A stretch of DNA of 64,000 bases from NCBI GenBank assembly GCA_025359045.1, contig JANYHN010000062.1, positions 62,001 to 126,000 of the forward strand. Reading direction: 5' to 3'. The notes under the pieces were generated by a model. That model did not search any database. It had not been told where the DNA came from and saw only the letters and a program-made list of their open reading frames with translations. Source of the DNA: Hyphomicrobiales bacterium. Lineage in GTDB: Bacteria > Pseudomonadota > Alphaproteobacteria > Rhizobiales > Aestuariivirgaceae. Made by a program: the position numbers and the translations under genes. Positions 36,561 through 46,407 of this stretch are shown piece by piece (position 1 is the stretch's first letter; each line of letters opens with the position of its first letter).

Positions 36561-37571
36561 ATGGCTAAGGTAAGAGTTGCAATTAACGGCTTCGGCCGCA
36601 TTGGGCGCAATGTTGTGCGCGCTATTTATGAATCGGGCCGCACTGACATTGACGTTGTTGCAATAAATGATTTGGGACCAGTTGAAACCAATGCTCATTT
36701 GCTGCGCTTTGACTCAGTTCACGGTCGCTTCCCGCATGAAGTGAAAGTTGACGGTGATTCCATCAACATCGGCACCGACAAGTTCAAGGTGACCGCTGTT
36801 AAAGATCCTTCGCAACTGCCATGGAAAGATTTAGGCGTTGATATCGCTCTTGAATGCACTGGCATTTTCACCGCTAAGGACAAAGCTTCAGCGCATTTGA
36901 CCGCTGGTGCAAAGCGCGTGTTGGTTTCAGCACCTGCAGATGGCGCAGATTTCACCGTTGTTTATGGCGTAAATCATCAAGGCTTGACTAAGGATCATAT
37001 CGTTGTTTCAAATGCATCCTGCACCACCAACTGCTTAGCGCCGGTTGTATCAGTGCTGCACGGTGTTGTTGGCATTGACCACGGCTTCATGACAACCATC
37101 CATGCTTACACAGGCGATCAACCAACTCTCGATACGATGCACAAGGACCTCTATCGTGGCCGCGCTGCTGCAATGTCCATGATCCCAACATCAACCGGCG
37201 CTGCCAAGGCAATCGGCTTGGTTATCCCTGAATTGAAGGGCCGCTTGGACGGCACATCAATCCGCGTGCCTGTGCCAAATGTCTCAGTTGTTGATTTCAA
37301 ATTTGTGGCCAAGCGCGCCACAACAGTTGAAGAAATCAATGAGGCCATCAAGGCTGCTTCGCATGGCAAGTTGAAGGGCATTTTGGGCTACACTACACAG
37401 CCAAACGTGTCGATCGACTTCAACCATGATCCGCATTCATCCACTTTCCACATGGATCAGACCAAAGTTCTGGAAGGCACCTTCGTGCGCATCCTCACTT
37501 GGTATGACAATGAATGGGGTTTCTCAAACCGCATGAGTGACACTGCGGTTGCCATGGGCAAACTGCTCTAA
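36561..37571 (+). CDS. gap: Glyceraldehyde-3-phosphate dehydrogenase, type I
   Basis: From the ATG at 36561, after a GAGGATC site, the product is 336 residues. It has the NAD-binding [20 protein letters not shown] and the catalytic Cys154 in [12 protein letters not shown], then HAYTGDQ and the C-terminal [12 protein letters not shown]. It catalyses phosphorylating oxidation of glyceraldehyde 3-phosphate in glycolysis and gluconeogenesis. A strong terminator follows. Confidence 0.97.
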   Translation: MAKVRVAINGFGRIGRNVVRAIYESGRTDIDVVAINDLGPVETNAHLLRFDSVHGRFPHEVKVDGDSINIGTDKFKVTAVKDPSQLPWKDLGVDIALECTGIFTAKDKASAHLTAGAKRVLVSAPADGADFTVVYGVNHQGLTKDHIVVSNASCTTNCLAPVVSVLHGVVGIDHGFMTTIHAYTGDQPTLDTMHKDLYRGRAAAMSMIPTSTGAAKAIGLVIPELKGRLDGTSIRVPVPNVSVVDFKFVAKRATTVEEINEAIKAASHGKLKGILGYTTQPNVSIDFNHDPHSSTFHMDQTKVLEGTFVRILTWYDNEWGFSNRMSDTAVAMGKLL

Positions 37572-37579
37572 AAATAATA

Positions 37580-37618
37580 CCCTCCCCATTGGCACAAAGC
37601 TTCTGGGGAGGGATTTTT
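37580..37618 (+). terminator. Rho-independent terminator after gap
   Basis: CCCTCCCCA (37580-37588) pairs with TGGGGAGGG (37604-37612), followed by ATTTTTAA. Confidence 0.85.
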
Positions 37619-37624
37619 AAATAA

Positions 37625-38350
37625 TCAAACGATTAAACCCGAAGCCTTCTTGAAATTCTCATAAAGCTTCCGCGTATTACGCGCCATATCCGGCATCATT
37701 GGATAACATTGCGCTTTCAATTTTTCATAACCATCCACGCCGAGTTCACGCTCTAAAACATCTCGGTAGCCCGGAAGTGAAGACCATGCAGCCACCGTTT
37801 GCGGGCTGAACTCGCAATGAAACTGCGTGCTCAGAGCGTGGCTATCAATGGCTAGCGATTGCACTGCGGCCAGTGGTGATTGCGCCATTATGGTTGCACC
37901 CTGTGGTGCACGCTTCACTTCTGCATGATGCCACTGCATCACAATCTGAGTGTCCGGAAGCCCTGCAAAAAAAGGATGCGCCCTGCCCTCATCCGAAAGC
38001 GCAATGTCAAACAAGCCCACTTCTTTGCGTTCAGCGAGCGCCACCTCACCCCCCAAAGCAGTCGCTAAAAGCTGGTGACCAAGGCAAACACCCAGATAGG
38101 GCTTGGCCTTATCCCAAACCCATTCCCGAATGGCGGCTTTTTCATCTGCGAGATAAGGATATTCCTCTTCCTGCCACGTATCTTGCGCACCACCTAAAAC
38201 AAACATCAAATCATACTTCGCAAAAGATGGAATGGCCTCACCATCAAACACCCGCACAAAATCAGGTATAATCCCATCCTCGGCAAAATAGTCCAAGAAC
38301 CGCCCAGGATGATCATGATCCATATGTTGTAAAACCAGAGCGCGCTTCAT
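37625..38350 (-). CDS. Type 1 glutamine amidotransferase domain protein
   Basis: The 241-residue protein has the class I amidotransferase nucleophile elbow LGVCLGHQLLATALGG and, later, HCEFSPQTV for the His/Glu pair. It resembles the GMP synthase-like stand-alone amidotransferases (GuaA-type N domain) of unknown acceptor. The start overlaps the stop of the cold-shock gene by ATGA. Confidence 0.9.
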   Translation of the reverse strand: MKRALVLQHMDHDHPGRFLDYFAEDGIIPDFVRVFDGEAIPSFAKYDLMFVLGGAQDTWQEEEYPYLADEKAAIREWVWDKAKPYLGVCLGHQLLATALGGEVALAERKEVGLFDIALSDEGRAHPFFAGLPDTQIVMQWHHAEVKRAPQGATIMAQSPLAAVQSLAIDSHALSTQFHCEFSPQTVAAWSSLPGYRDVLERELGVDGYEKLKAQCYPMMPDMARNTRKLYENFKKASGLIV

Positions 38351-38580
38351 AGCAGTTGCAAATTCATCGCTTGCGGGCCGCGTCCCCGCGCATCATCTTC
38401 AGTCGCATAAGAAATCAACATGCCGTCCTCGAGATAAGGCACGCCAGCGCGTTGCACGGCTGAAATATGCACAAACACATCACGGCCACCATCATCAGGC
38501 GCCACGAAGCCAAATCCACGATCTTTGTCAAAAAATTTGACCTTTCCGGTGTGACGTTCATCTTTGCTAGGCAGTTCCAT
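38347..38580 (-). CDS. Cold-shock domain protein
   Basis: From the ATG at 38580 the product is 77 residues. The cold-shock fold is marked by TGKVKFFDKDRGFGFVAPDD (RNP1) and DVFVHISAVQRAG (RNP2). It binds single-stranded RNA or DNA. It is translationally coupled to the amidotransferase gene. A longer frame overlaps mtnP and starts with sequence not typical of the family. Confidence 0.9.
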   Translation of the reverse strand: MELPSKDERHTGKVKFFDKDRGFGFVAPDDGGRDVFVHISAVQRAGVPYLEDGMLISYATEDDARGRGPQAMNLQLL

Positions 38581-38611
38581 CTCTTCAGTTACTCTGAGGA
38601 CACAACATAAA

Positions 38612-39487
38612 TCAACTGCTGTGCAAAACCCGCCCCGCCACGGCGTCAAGTTTCGTCACCAAGACTGGATCACGTTTGTCAGGCGCTGTCATAATAGCAA
38701 AATCCAGAGAACGGTTTGAGCCGAGAGGACACGGCATATGTTCGCGCTGCAAATCCTTGGCCAAACGCAACACAAAGCGCTTGGCCAATTCTACATTGCT
38801 TTTCATGACTTGCATAACTTGTCCAACATCAACAACATCGTGATGCGGGTGCCATGCGTCAAAATCAGTGACCATTGCAACCTGTGCAAAAGAAATCTCA
38901 GCCTCACGAGCCAGTTTTGCTTCTGGCATTGCCGTCATGCCGATCAAACTTGCCCCCCAAGATCGATGCAACTCAGACTCAGCGCGCGAAGAAAACTGTG
39001 GGCCTTCCATGACCACCAATGTCCCGCCGCATTTGTAAGAAATTTCTTCGACTTGCATTGCACGCTCAGCTGCTTCAACCAACAACGGCGACACAGGGTC
39101 ACCAAACGGCACATGAGCCACAAAGCCGGTTCCAAAAAAACTGCTCTCACGTTTAAATGTCTTATCAATAAACTGGTCGACCAAAACAAATTTACCCGGT
39201 GGCAGTTCAGCTTTAAGTGAGCCAACAGCAGAAAGCGAAAGCAGGTCTGTCACCCCTGCCCTTTTCATACAATCAATATTGGCGCGGTAGTTAATAGTGC
39301 TGGGCGAATAAACATGGCCCCGACCATGACGCGGCAAAAATACCACAGGCAATCCATCTATCTCGCCAAAGCGCAACGCGTCGGACGCCTCGCCCCATGG
39401 GCTGATAACACGCTCCCACCGCGCATTTTCCATCGCAATATCATAAACGCCCGAGCCGCCGATAATGCCGAGAATAGTTTTGTTCAT
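38612..39487 (-). CDS. mtnP: S-methyl-5'-thioadenosine phosphorylase
   Basis: The 291-residue enzyme begins LGIIGGSGVYDI and has FLPRHGRGHVYSPSTINYRA (phosphate and base site), then GPQFSSRAES and IGMTAMPEAKLAREAEI, all typical of MTA phosphorylase. It cleaves methylthioadenosine to adenine and methylthioribose 1-phosphate. The adenine can be reused by Apt, encoded at 45.3 kb. AGGAAACAG precedes the ATG. Confidence 0.95.
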   Translation of the reverse strand: MNKTILGIIGGSGVYDIAMENARWERVISPWGEASDALRFGEIDGLPVVFLPRHGRGHVYSPSTINYRANIDCMKRAGVTDLLSLSAVGSLKAELPPGKFVLVDQFIDKTFKRESSFFGTGFVAHVPFGDPVSPLLVEAAERAMQVEEISYKCGGTLVVMEGPQFSSRAESELHRSWGASLIGMTAMPEAKLAREAEISFAQVAMVTDFDAWHPHHDVVDVGQVMQVMKSNVELAKRFVLRLAKDLQREHMPCPLGSNRSLDFAIMTAPDKRDPVLVTKLDAVAGRVLHSS

Positions 39488-39561
39488 ACTGTTTCCTGTG
39501 AAGCCTTATCAGGCCGCGAAAACAGCCTTGTCGTCAAGAGTTTCTTCAATTTTATAACAAT

Positions 39562-39586
39562 AAAAAAGCCCAGCAGAACCGGGCTT
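39562..39586 (-). terminator. Terminator after petABC
   Basis: On the minus strand AAGCCC and GGGCTT flank a nine-base loop and are followed by TTTTTA. The hairpin lies 22 bp past the stop of the cytochrome c1 gene. Confidence 0.75.
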
Positions 39587-39608
39587 AATTTTATCAATGT
39601 GACGAAGT

Positions 39609-40427
39609 TTAGTGAGCAACGTTCGCCCAAGTCTTCTTCTTCACGAAATACATCAAACCAGCCAGCACAGCCAAATAAATCAGCACTTCAAAACCAGTCT
39701 GCTTGCGCTCTTCCATCTTTGGTTCAGCAGTCCAAGCCAAAAATGCAGATACGTCTTTAGCCATGTCTGCTGTTGTATTTGGAGCGCCATCATCAAAAGT
39801 CACCAAACCATCCGCCAGCGGCGGCGGCATCGAAATCCATGAGCCAGCTTGGAAATAAGGATTGTAATATTTGCCTTCTGGCTTTTCTTTTTCAAGTTCA
39901 GCCGAAGGTTCCTCATAGCCAGTCAAAAGCGAATAAACATATTGTGGGCCACCAATTCCATTCCACAACTGATTAAAAGTGCCGTGCCAACCTTCGCGTG
40001 CCTTGGTGATCAAAGTCAGATCAGGAGGAACCGCACCATTAGCTGCCGCTGCTGCCTCTGGGTTTGCATAGGGGGATGGAAACACATCAGACGCCAAACC
40101 CGGCCGATCAAACATATCGCCTTTGGTATCGGGCCCGTCATGAACTGTAAAACTCGCGGCCAGTGCTTTGACTTGTTCGACCGTAAACGATGGGCCACCC
40201 TTATCGGCTAAGTTACGAAAAGACAGCAGTTTCATCGAATGGCAATTGGAACAAACTTCTTTGTAAACCTTGTAGCCACGCTGAAGTTGAGCGCGATCAA
40301 ACTTTCCAAATGGCCCTTCAAACGAGTAGTTAATACCCTTAGCCGGTTTTGCACCTTCTTCGGCCAGAGCAGCGCCACCAAACAAGGTCATGCCAGCAAT
40401 CAGGAGTGTCGCAAATTTTTTCATCAT
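39609..40427 (-). CDS. petC: Cytochrome c1 of the bc1 complex
   Basis: The 272-residue product has a signal peptide, the c-type haem motif CSNCHSM (Cys59, Cys62, His63), a distal methionine region near MPPPLADGLV and a C-terminal membrane anchor (EVLIYLAVLAGLMYFVKKK). It passes electrons from the Rieske centre to soluble or membrane cytochrome c in the periplasm. It is the third gene of a Rieske, cytochrome b, cytochrome c1 operon. Confidence 0.96.
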   Translation of the reverse strand: MMKKFATLLIAGMTLFGGAALAEEGAKPAKGINYSFEGPFGKFDRAQLQRGYKVYKEVCSNCHSMKLLSFRNLADKGGPSFTVEQVKALAASFTVHDGPDTKGDMFDRPGLASDVFPSPYANPEAAAAANGAVPPDLTLITKAREGWHGTFNQLWNGIGGPQYVYSLLTGYEEPSAELEKEKPEGKYYNPYFQAGSWISMPPPLADGLVTFDDGAPNTTADMAKDVSAFLAWTAEPKMEERKQTGFEVLIYLAVLAGLMYFVKKKTWANVAH

Positions 40428-40437
40428 TCTCTCCAGA

Positions 40438-41688
40438 TCACTCAGCAGGTGCTAACATCATCGGCTTTTTCTTGGCCAAAACATCATCAGCAATCGATGC
40501 AGGCAAAGGATTTGGTGTTTCAAGCAAGCCGAGAAGCGGCAAGATCACCAAGAAGTGGATGAAATAATAGGCAGTTAAAATGCGCCCCCAAACCACGTAT
40601 GATCCTTCAGGTGGTTTGGAACCGATAAAGCCCAGGGCCACACACACAATCGCAAAGACCACAAAGAAACCTTTAAAGATCGGGCGATAATTGCCAGAGC
40701 GCACCTTCGATGTATCAAGCCAAGGCAAGGCCAGTAAGATCAAGATAGAAGAGAACATCGCAATAACACCGAACAACTTATCAGGCACAGAACGCAAGAT
40801 TGCGTAGAATGGCAGATAGTACCATTCAGGCTTAATGTGTGCAGGTGTTACCAATGGATTGGCCGGAACATAGTTCACAGCATCACCCATGTAGTTTGGG
40901 CCGTAAAACACAAACAAAGCGTAGAACATGAAAAAAACGACAATCGCAAACGCATCTTTCATTGTGTAATAAGGGTGAAACGGAACTGTGTCCTGTGGCC
41001 CCTTGATATTGATGCCTGTTGGGTTCGTGTTGCCAGGAACGTGCAATGCCCATATGTGCAGAGCGACCAAACCAGCCAAGACAAACGGCAGCAGATAATG
41101 CAGTGAGAAGAAACGGTTCAAAGTCGGATTATCAACTGAATAACCGCCCCACAACCAAGTCGTTACGGTGTCGCCAACGAATGGAATGGCTGAGAACAAG
41201 TTTGTAATAACCTTGGCACCCCAGAAGCTCATCTGGCCCCAAGGCAAAACATAGCCCATGAAAGCTGTTGCCATCATAACCAAATAAATAATGACGCCAA
41301 GCATCCACAATACTTCGCGCGGCGCTTTGTAAGAACCATAATACATGCCGCGGAACATATGGATGTAAACTGCGATAAAGAACATCGAAGCACCATTCAT
41401 ATGCATGTAGCGCAGCAGCCAGCCATAATTCACATCGCGCATGATGTGTTCAACCGAGTTGAACGCAAGATCAGTCTGGGGGGTGTAATGCATGACCAGA
41501 ACAATACCGGTGATGATCTGCACAACCAGCATCACTGCAAGAATGCCACCAAATGTGTACCAATAGTTCAAATTCTTTGGCGTTGGAAAATCCAACATAT
41601 GATCTTTGGCAAAGCCCACGATAGGCAAGCGCTCATGAAACCATTTTCCAAAGGCAGATGTAGGTTGATATTTGTTAGGGCCGCTCAT
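40438..41688 (-). CDS. petB: Cytochrome b of the bc1 complex
   Basis: The 416-residue membrane protein has the quinol-site [14 protein letters not shown], the haem-binding histidines spaced in [19 protein letters not shown] and [16 protein letters not shown], and the conserved [14 protein letters not shown]. Eight or more helices are present. It is the core of ubiquinol:cytochrome c oxidoreductase. It sits 10 bp from petC and 12 bp from petA. Confidence 0.97.
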   Translation of the reverse strand: MSGPNKYQPTSAFGKWFHERLPIVGFAKDHMLDFPTPKNLNYWYTFGGILAVMLVVQIITGIVLVMHYTPQTDLAFNSVEHIMRDVNYGWLLRYMHMNGASMFFIAVYIHMFRGMYYGSYKAPREVLWMLGVIIYLVMMATAFMGYVLPWGQMSFWGAKVITNLFSAIPFVGDTVTTWLWGGYSVDNPTLNRFFSLHYLLPFVLAGLVALHIWALHVPGNTNPTGINIKGPQDTVPFHPYYTMKDAFAIVVFFMFYALFVFYGPNYMGDAVNYVPANPLVTPAHIKPEWYYLPFYAILRSVPDKLFGVIAMFSSILILLALPWLDTSKVRSGNYRPIFKGFFVVFAIVCVALGFIGSKPPEGSYVVWGRILTAYYFIHFLVILPLLGLLETPNPLPASIADDVLAKKKPMMLAPAE

Positions 41689-41700
41689 TTTTTTGTCCTA

Positions 41701-42300
41701 TTAGCCAACGCGGATTTTTGTATCCGACAGATATGCATATTGTGGAACTGCTAAGTTCTCGGGCGCTGGGCCTTTGCGAATACGTCCAGCCGTATCATAT
41801 TGCGACCCATGGCACGGACAGAACCAACCCCCTGTCTTCGTCGCACCTTCAACGACTGCAAATTCGCGCGATGGATTGGCGCCATCTGGCACGCAACCCA
41901 AATGGGTGCACACGCCAAGCATAACCAGATACTCGGCCTTGCCACCCACAACACGGTTTTCATCGGTGGCTAAATCACCATTCTTGGCATTAGCATTGCG
42001 CGCCACGTTATCTTTCAGCTCTTCCATTTTAACGGCTTTCGCCGCTTCTATTTCAGGCTTGGTGCGGTGACGAACAATAAGCGGATTGCCGCGCCATTTA
42101 AAAGTTACCGCTTGGCCTTCAGCTATAGGAGCTAAATCAACATCAATCGAAGCCAAGGCCAAAACAGCAGCGTCAGGATTCATTTGGTTGATAAACGGCC
42201 AAGCAACCAATGCTCCGCCAACAGCGGCAACCGCACCTGTAGCAATAAATAAAAAATCGCGCCGATTTACATCAGTAGGAGCATGATCTGCTGTGGACAC
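41701..42300 (-). CDS. petA: Rieske iron-sulfur subunit of the bc1 complex
   Basis: The 199-residue product starts at a GTG at 42300, chosen because the following MSTADHAPTDVNRRDFLFIA gives the usual short N-terminus with a Tat-type RRDFLF signal anchor. The 2Fe-2S ligands are visible as CTHLGC (Cys131, His133) and CPCHGS (Cys161, His164), with the disulfide cysteines Cys136 and Cys163. The open frame continues to 42519 without family-like sequence. It heads the petABC operon. Confidence 0.95.
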   Translation of the reverse strand: MSTADHAPTDVNRRDFLFIATGAVAAVGGALVAWPFINQMNPDAAVLALASIDVDLAPIAEGQAVTFKWRGNPLIVRHRTKPEIEAAKAVKMEELKDNVARNANAKNGDLATDENRVVGGKAEYLVMLGVCTHLGCVPDGANPSREFAVVEGATKTGGWFCPCHGSQYDTAGRIRKGPAPENLAVPQYAYLSDTKIRVG

Positions 42301-42461
42301 TTCGCCAAATTCCTTGTCATAAATATGCGTGACTCTCGTGAATCCCCGCCGCTCTGAACGGTGGGTTTTTGACACCGCTTCAGCAATAAGTCTAGCCACT
42401 GGATGTCGCACATGCACAGCTATGTTGCGTTTCTCAAAAACCTGCCTAAAACACGGTTTAT

Positions 42462-42938
42462 ATGATCGAAATTGCGCTTTACCAACCAGACATCGCCCCC
42501 AATGCGGCAACCATTGCAAGGCTGTGTGCTTGTTTTGGCTTGAAACTCACCATTATTGAACCCGCAGGGTTCGTATTGGCCGATTCAGCATTTAGGCGGG
42601 CGGGCATGGATTATCTGCGCGATGTTGATTTAGAACACGCCGCATCTTGGCAAGCCTTTTGCCAAAAAACAGGTGATAAACGACTTGTGCTGCTCAGTAC
42701 AAAAGCCAGCGAATCTTATGTTGATTTCAAATTTCGGAACAACGATATTTTGCTTCTGGGCCGCGAAAGTGCTGGCGTGCCAGAAGAGGTGCATGCCGCA
42801 ATTCCCAACCGCATCCGCATTCCAATGCAGCCAGGAATGCGCTCACTTAACGTGGCAATCGCCGCAGGACTTGTTACAGGTGAGGCGCTACGGCAATTAA
42901 ATGGTTTTGCTATTGAGCAACCCGAACTTGTGACATAG
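42462..42938 (+). CDS. trmL: tRNA (cytidine/uridine-34-2'-O)-methyltransferase TrmL-like
   Basis: The 158-residue SpoU-type protein begins IEIALYQPDIAPNAATIARL (motif 1; most homologues have N-T-G-T here), then LLLGRESAGVPEEVHA (motif 2) and IPMQPGMRSLNVAIAAGLV (motif 3), which form the trefoil-knot SAM site. TrmL methylates the wobble ribose of tRNA-Leu. It is divergent from petA and its end overlaps the TadG-like gene by 29 bp. Confidence 0.92.
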   Translation: MIEIALYQPDIAPNAATIARLCACFGLKLTIIEPAGFVLADSAFRRAGMDYLRDVDLEHAASWQAFCQKTGDKRLVLLSTKASESYVDFKFRNNDILLLGRESAGVPEEVHAAIPNRIRIPMQPGMRSLNVAIAAGLVTGEALRQLNGFAIEQPELVT

Positions 42939-44280
42939 CGAGGGCAATCTGGCTAAACGCCGACATCAAGGCAGCGTCGTCTTCAGCCGCAAAGGCTTGC
43001 GTGGGGCTTGAAGCACAGGCCGAAAGCATGGCAATCGACGAGGGCTTCGTCACTTTGAACCCGACCGTATATACAGTGATGCCTTCAGACTTGATGTTTG
43101 CGCAAAGTTCTGCCGTTTTGGCATCAGCGGCAGCCGCATCATTCCCGTTATGATAAGGATAGTTTGCAGATAATGTATTATCGCCGTCGGTCATCAGAAC
43201 TAAAGATTTATTGCCTTTAAGAGCCGTCATCTCAGCGTTTGTCTTGGCTCCGAGCAACGGCTCGTTCGAATCCAGCATATTCCATCCCCACAACAGGCCT
43301 GATGGAATGTAAGTTTCTCCCACAGCATTCATCGCATCAATCTGGCCGTTGAGTGTGGATTTTACGTCAGTCAAATCTGTAAGTGCAGAAGCGCAGCCCG
43401 TATCCATCAATCCCGGATATTTATTTCCAAGGCCGACGATCTTTGTATCGAGGCCACTGTTGCGTGAGCCAACGCAGCCGCTCCAAGAATGTGACGGATA
43501 GTAGGACGAGGTTACCGGTGCACCGGGATTTACGTCGCAAACATTTTCCTGCCAAACAGCCGGAATGCCGTCGTTAGTGTAGGGATGATCAACAAGATGA
43601 CAGTTGGAATAAGTTGCATGTGGGTAAGATGTATAATTAATAGGAACAGAATCCGTGGAATCCACAGGCACGTCAATCCAACTCTTGTATCGATTAGACA
43701 TGCCAACGTTGACGTAATTGGAAAACGGTACAATACCTATTTTGACGTATGCTCCTGCTGGCTTATTGTCGAGGATCGTGTTGATCAAGTTTTTCGATGA
43801 AACTTTAAGTGCGGCTAAACGCCCTTCGCTATTCATCGAAGCCGTGTTGTCGAGAACCAACGCAAGCTCCACAGCCATGCCGCCGAGTTCAATTTCTGAA
43901 TAAGCTCCAACATCAGTGGTTGGCATGCCGACAAGTCCCAAAAAGTAATTGTTGACCTTGCCTTCGACTTTCACAAAGAAGTTTCCAGATGCAGGAATTT
44001 TTCCAGAAGCGACGTGGTTCACAGTGGCCAGAGCATTTTGCTCGCCGTTTGAACTCAAATATTTGGCAACTAATGTTTGGACATCTGCTGTGTTCGGGAG
44101 TTTGGAGGTGCCGCCTGCCAGAGCCGCTGAGTCAACTGCACCCTGCAAAAGAGTTTGAGCGTTGTTAGCTCTGACCATATCAATGGCGGCTCCAGAGGCA
44201 ATCATTAACGGAACTGCCGTGACCGCCATCATCATGGCCATATTGCCCTTAACGTCGGTCAGAAGTGATTTGCGGGCCAT
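42910..44280 (-). CDS. TadE/TadG-like pilus assembly protein with VWA domain
   Basis: The 456-residue product has the TadG-type N-terminus DVKGNMAMMMAVTAVPLMIA followed by AAIDMVRANNAQTLLQGAVD with DSAALAGG, and then a von Willebrand A domain with a MIDAS-like DNTASMN (Thr in place of the usual first Ser) and LVLMTDGDNT. Such proteins are inner-membrane anchored and linked to Flp pili or surface complexes. No other tad genes are present. GGGGAG precedes the ATG. Confidence 0.88.
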   Translation of the reverse strand: MARKSLLTDVKGNMAMMMAVTAVPLMIASGAAIDMVRANNAQTLLQGAVDSAALAGGTSKLPNTADVQTLVAKYLSSNGEQNALATVNHVASGKIPASGNFFVKVEGKVNNYFLGLVGMPTTDVGAYSEIELGGMAVELALVLDNTASMNSEGRLAALKVSSKNLINTILDNKPAGAYVKIGIVPFSNYVNVGMSNRYKSWIDVPVDSTDSVPINYTSYPHATYSNCHLVDHPYTNDGIPAVWQENVCDVNPGAPVTSSYYPSHSWSGCVGSRNSGLDTKIVGLGNKYPGLMDTGCASALTDLTDVKSTLNGQIDAMNAVGETYIPSGLLWGWNMLDSNEPLLGAKTNAEMTALKGNKSLVLMTDGDNTLSANYPYHNGNDAAAADAKTAELCANIKSEGITVYTVGFKVTKPSSIAMLSACASSPTQAFAAEDDAALMSAFSQIALAMSQVRVAQ

Positions 44281-44456
44281 GTTGAGCTCCCCTGCTCTAT
44301 TGGTTACTAGTTCTGTAATTTGAGTTAGTCTTTAAGAATTAAATTTCGCTGAGTGAGGATGGTTAAAGTTTGGCTATGTTAAAAACTCAAATTGTCTTAG
44401 ATTTTTGCACAGGATCTAATATGATAAAGTGACTTAAAAAATTGAGAACGTAAAAA

Positions 44457-45320
44457 TTGGAACTAAATCAAACAGAAAATTTGAAATCAAAAGCCAAAAT
44501 TTGGTTTGAGACATTACGTAATCAGATTGTCGCCGAGTTCGAAAAGCTTGAAGATGAGTGCACCTCCGACGCGCTTGCTGGCCGCTTTGTCAAAACACCT
44601 TGGACTCGCGCCAATGATGGCGGTGGTGGCGTAATGTCGATGTTGCATGGTCGGCTGTTTGAAAAAGCCGGTGTGCATTGTTCCACCGTACACGGCGAAT
44701 TTTCACCAGAATTTAGAAAGCAAATGCCGGGTGCGGATGTTGATCCGCGCTTTTGGGCCTCGGGCATTTCTTTGATCGCCCATCCACGCAATCCGAATAT
44801 TCCTGCGGTGCATATGAATACGCGTTTTGTGGTAACGACGAAATCTTGGTTTGGCGGTGGCGGCGATTTAACACCAGTATTAATGCGCAGGCGCAACCAA
44901 GAAGATGCCGACACAAAAAATTTCCACGCTGCTTTCAAGTCCGCCTGCGACGCTCATAACGTGGCCGATTATGATAGATATAAAAAATGGTGTGATGATT
45001 ATTTTTATCTAGCTCACCGAAATGAGCCGCGTGGCATTGGTGGGATTTTTTACGACAATCTCAACAGCGGCGACCAAGAAGCAGATTTTGCATTCACCCG
45101 CGATGTCGGCACTGCGCTGAAAACTGTCTATCCCCAAATCGTCCGGGCTAATATGAATACTCCGTACACAGATGAAGATCGCCAAGAACAACTCGTCCGG
45201 CGGGGTCGTTATGTGGAATTCAATCTGCTTTATGATCGCGGCACGATTTTTGGTTTGAAAACCGGCGGCAATGTTGAAAGCATCCTCTCGTCATTCCCTC
45301 CAGAAGTAAGGTGGCCCTAA
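44457..45320 (+). CDS. hemF: Oxygen-dependent coproporphyrinogen III oxidase
   Basis: The 287-residue enzyme shows the HemF signatures [52 protein letters not shown] and [16 protein letters not shown], plus [19 protein letters not shown] near the end. It decarboxylates coproporphyrinogen III in haem synthesis using oxygen. The only usable start in frame is a TTG at 44457, since a stop lies two codons upstream. The stop overlaps the apt start as TAATG. Confidence 0.95.
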   Translation: MELNQTENLKSKAKIWFETLRNQIVAEFEKLEDECTSDALAGRFVKTPWTRANDGGGGVMSMLHGRLFEKAGVHCSTVHGEFSPEFRKQMPGADVDPRFWASGISLIAHPRNPNIPAVHMNTRFVVTTKSWFGGGGDLTPVLMRRRNQEDADTKNFHAAFKSACDAHNVADYDRYKKWCDDYFYLAHRNEPRGIGGIFYDNLNSGDQEADFAFTRDVGTALKTVYPQIVRANMNTPYTDEDRQEQLVRRGRYVEFNLLYDRGTIFGLKTGGNVESILSSFPPEVRWP

Positions 45321-45865
45321 TGGATTTGCGTAACGGTTTTGATATTTCTCGATATATCCGCAACATTCCCGATTATCCAAAACCCGGTATTATGTTTCGT
45401 GACATCACCACGCTGCTCTCCAACCAGCACGCCTTCCGCGCAGCCGTCGATGAGCTGGCATGGCCGTTTCTACATGGTCAGTTTGATTACGTCGCTGGCA
45501 TTGAAGCCCGCGGGTTTATTTTGGGTGGCGCTGTGGCCCACACCTTGGGCCGTGGCTTCATTCCCATTCGCAAAAAAGGTAAGCTCCCTGCCCGGGTTAT
45601 TGGCCAAGAATACACACTCGAATATGGTGTCGACACGATCGAGATTCATGCCGATGCGATTAACAAAGGTGATAAAATTCTTCTGATAGACGATTTAATT
45701 GCAACAGGCGGCACAGCCGGAGCAGCAATAGATCTGATTCACAAAACCGGCGGCGAAGTAATCAGCGCCGCCTTTGTGATTGACCTTCCTGATTTAGGTG
45801 GTGCCGATAAGTTGCGGGCTAAAGGTGTGAAGGTGCATACGCTGTTGGGCTATGGCGGGCATTAG
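45320..45865 (+). CDS. apt: Adenine phosphoribosyltransferase
   Basis: From the ATG at 45320 the enzyme is 181 residues. It contains [35 protein letters not shown] and the PRPP-binding [16 protein letters not shown]. It makes AMP from adenine and PRPP, salvaging adenine released by MtnP. The TAATG overlap with hemF couples translation. A GTG at 45311 would add three residues. Confidence 0.96.
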   Translation: MDLRNGFDISRYIRNIPDYPKPGIMFRDITTLLSNQHAFRAAVDELAWPFLHGQFDYVAGIEARGFILGGAVAHTLGRGFIPIRKKGKLPARVIGQEYTLEYGVDTIEIHADAINKGDKILLIDDLIATGGTAGAAIDLIHKTGGEVISAAFVIDLPDLGGADKLRAKGVKVHTLLGYGGH

Positions 45866-45885
45866 AAGTCGTCCTCTACCGCCCC

Positions 45886-45937
45886 GCGGGAGAGGAAAGG
45901 GGCCCGCTCTGCGCAGCAGAGTGGGATAGGTGAGGGG
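45886..45937 (+). repeat. REP-like palindromic element, copy 1
   Basis: The unit reads GCGGGAGAGGAAAGGGG, then a hairpin CCCGCTCTGC/GCAGAGTGGG, then ATAGGTGAGGGG. An inverted copy with a different but equally complementary stem lies at 46337-46389. It sits just after apt. Confidence 0.75.
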
Positions 45938-45982
45938 AAGTAATTTGAGATTGCCGCAAACAAGTGTGACAGGAGGCTGAAA

Positions 45983-46201
45983 ATGAAAATCAGAACAGCT
46001 AACTTCATCCTTTTTGGAACTGGTCTCGCGACAGCAGCATCTTTTTTAGTAGCCTCAGGATGTTATTACGGGATCGTTTGCAAACCTTAACTCAGCAGCA
46101 ACGATGGGATATATATACACTTTGTCGGGTTAGGTTTCCTGTGCTTGTTCGCTTCAGTCCTTACACGATATGCCACTATTGTTTTCAATTTGGCTGATTG
46201 A
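45983..46201 (+). pseudogene. Small two-helix membrane protein gene interrupted by an in-frame stop
   Basis: An ATG at 45983 with an AGGAGG site opens a 35-codon frame with one hydrophobic helix (MKIRTANFILFGTGLATAAS...CKP) ending at TAA 46088-46090. The same frame then continues for 36 more codons with a second hydrophobic helix (HFVGLGFLCLFASVLTRYAT) to TGA at 46201. The two halves together look like a 72-codon membrane protein broken by one nonsense codon. The first 35 codons alone might still be expressed. It lies between two inverted REP-like elements. No family is recognised. Confidence 0.45.
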
Positions 46202-46336
46202 AAAATGATATCTCCAGCAAATTCTAAGCGCCTAGATAACTGGTTGGTGATCGATGAATTGCGACATAAAAATTTGGACTAGTATCCACTGGCGCTTGCG
46301 ATAATGTAAGCGTGCCAAACTCAAGGGATGCCCCCG

Positions 46337-46389
46337 CCCCTAACCTATCCCATTTTGCATTCGCAAAATGGGCCCCTTCCCTCTCCCGC
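46337..46389 (-). repeat. REP-like palindromic element, copy 2
   Basis: On the minus strand it reads GCGGGAGAGGGAAGGGG, then CCCATTTTGC/GCAAAATGGG, then ATAGGTTAGGGG. The flanks match copy 1 at 45886-45937 almost exactly, while the stem differs by paired changes. It lies just downstream of ychF. Confidence 0.75.
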
Positions 46390-46407
46390 TTTGCGGGCAA
46401 GGACAAT

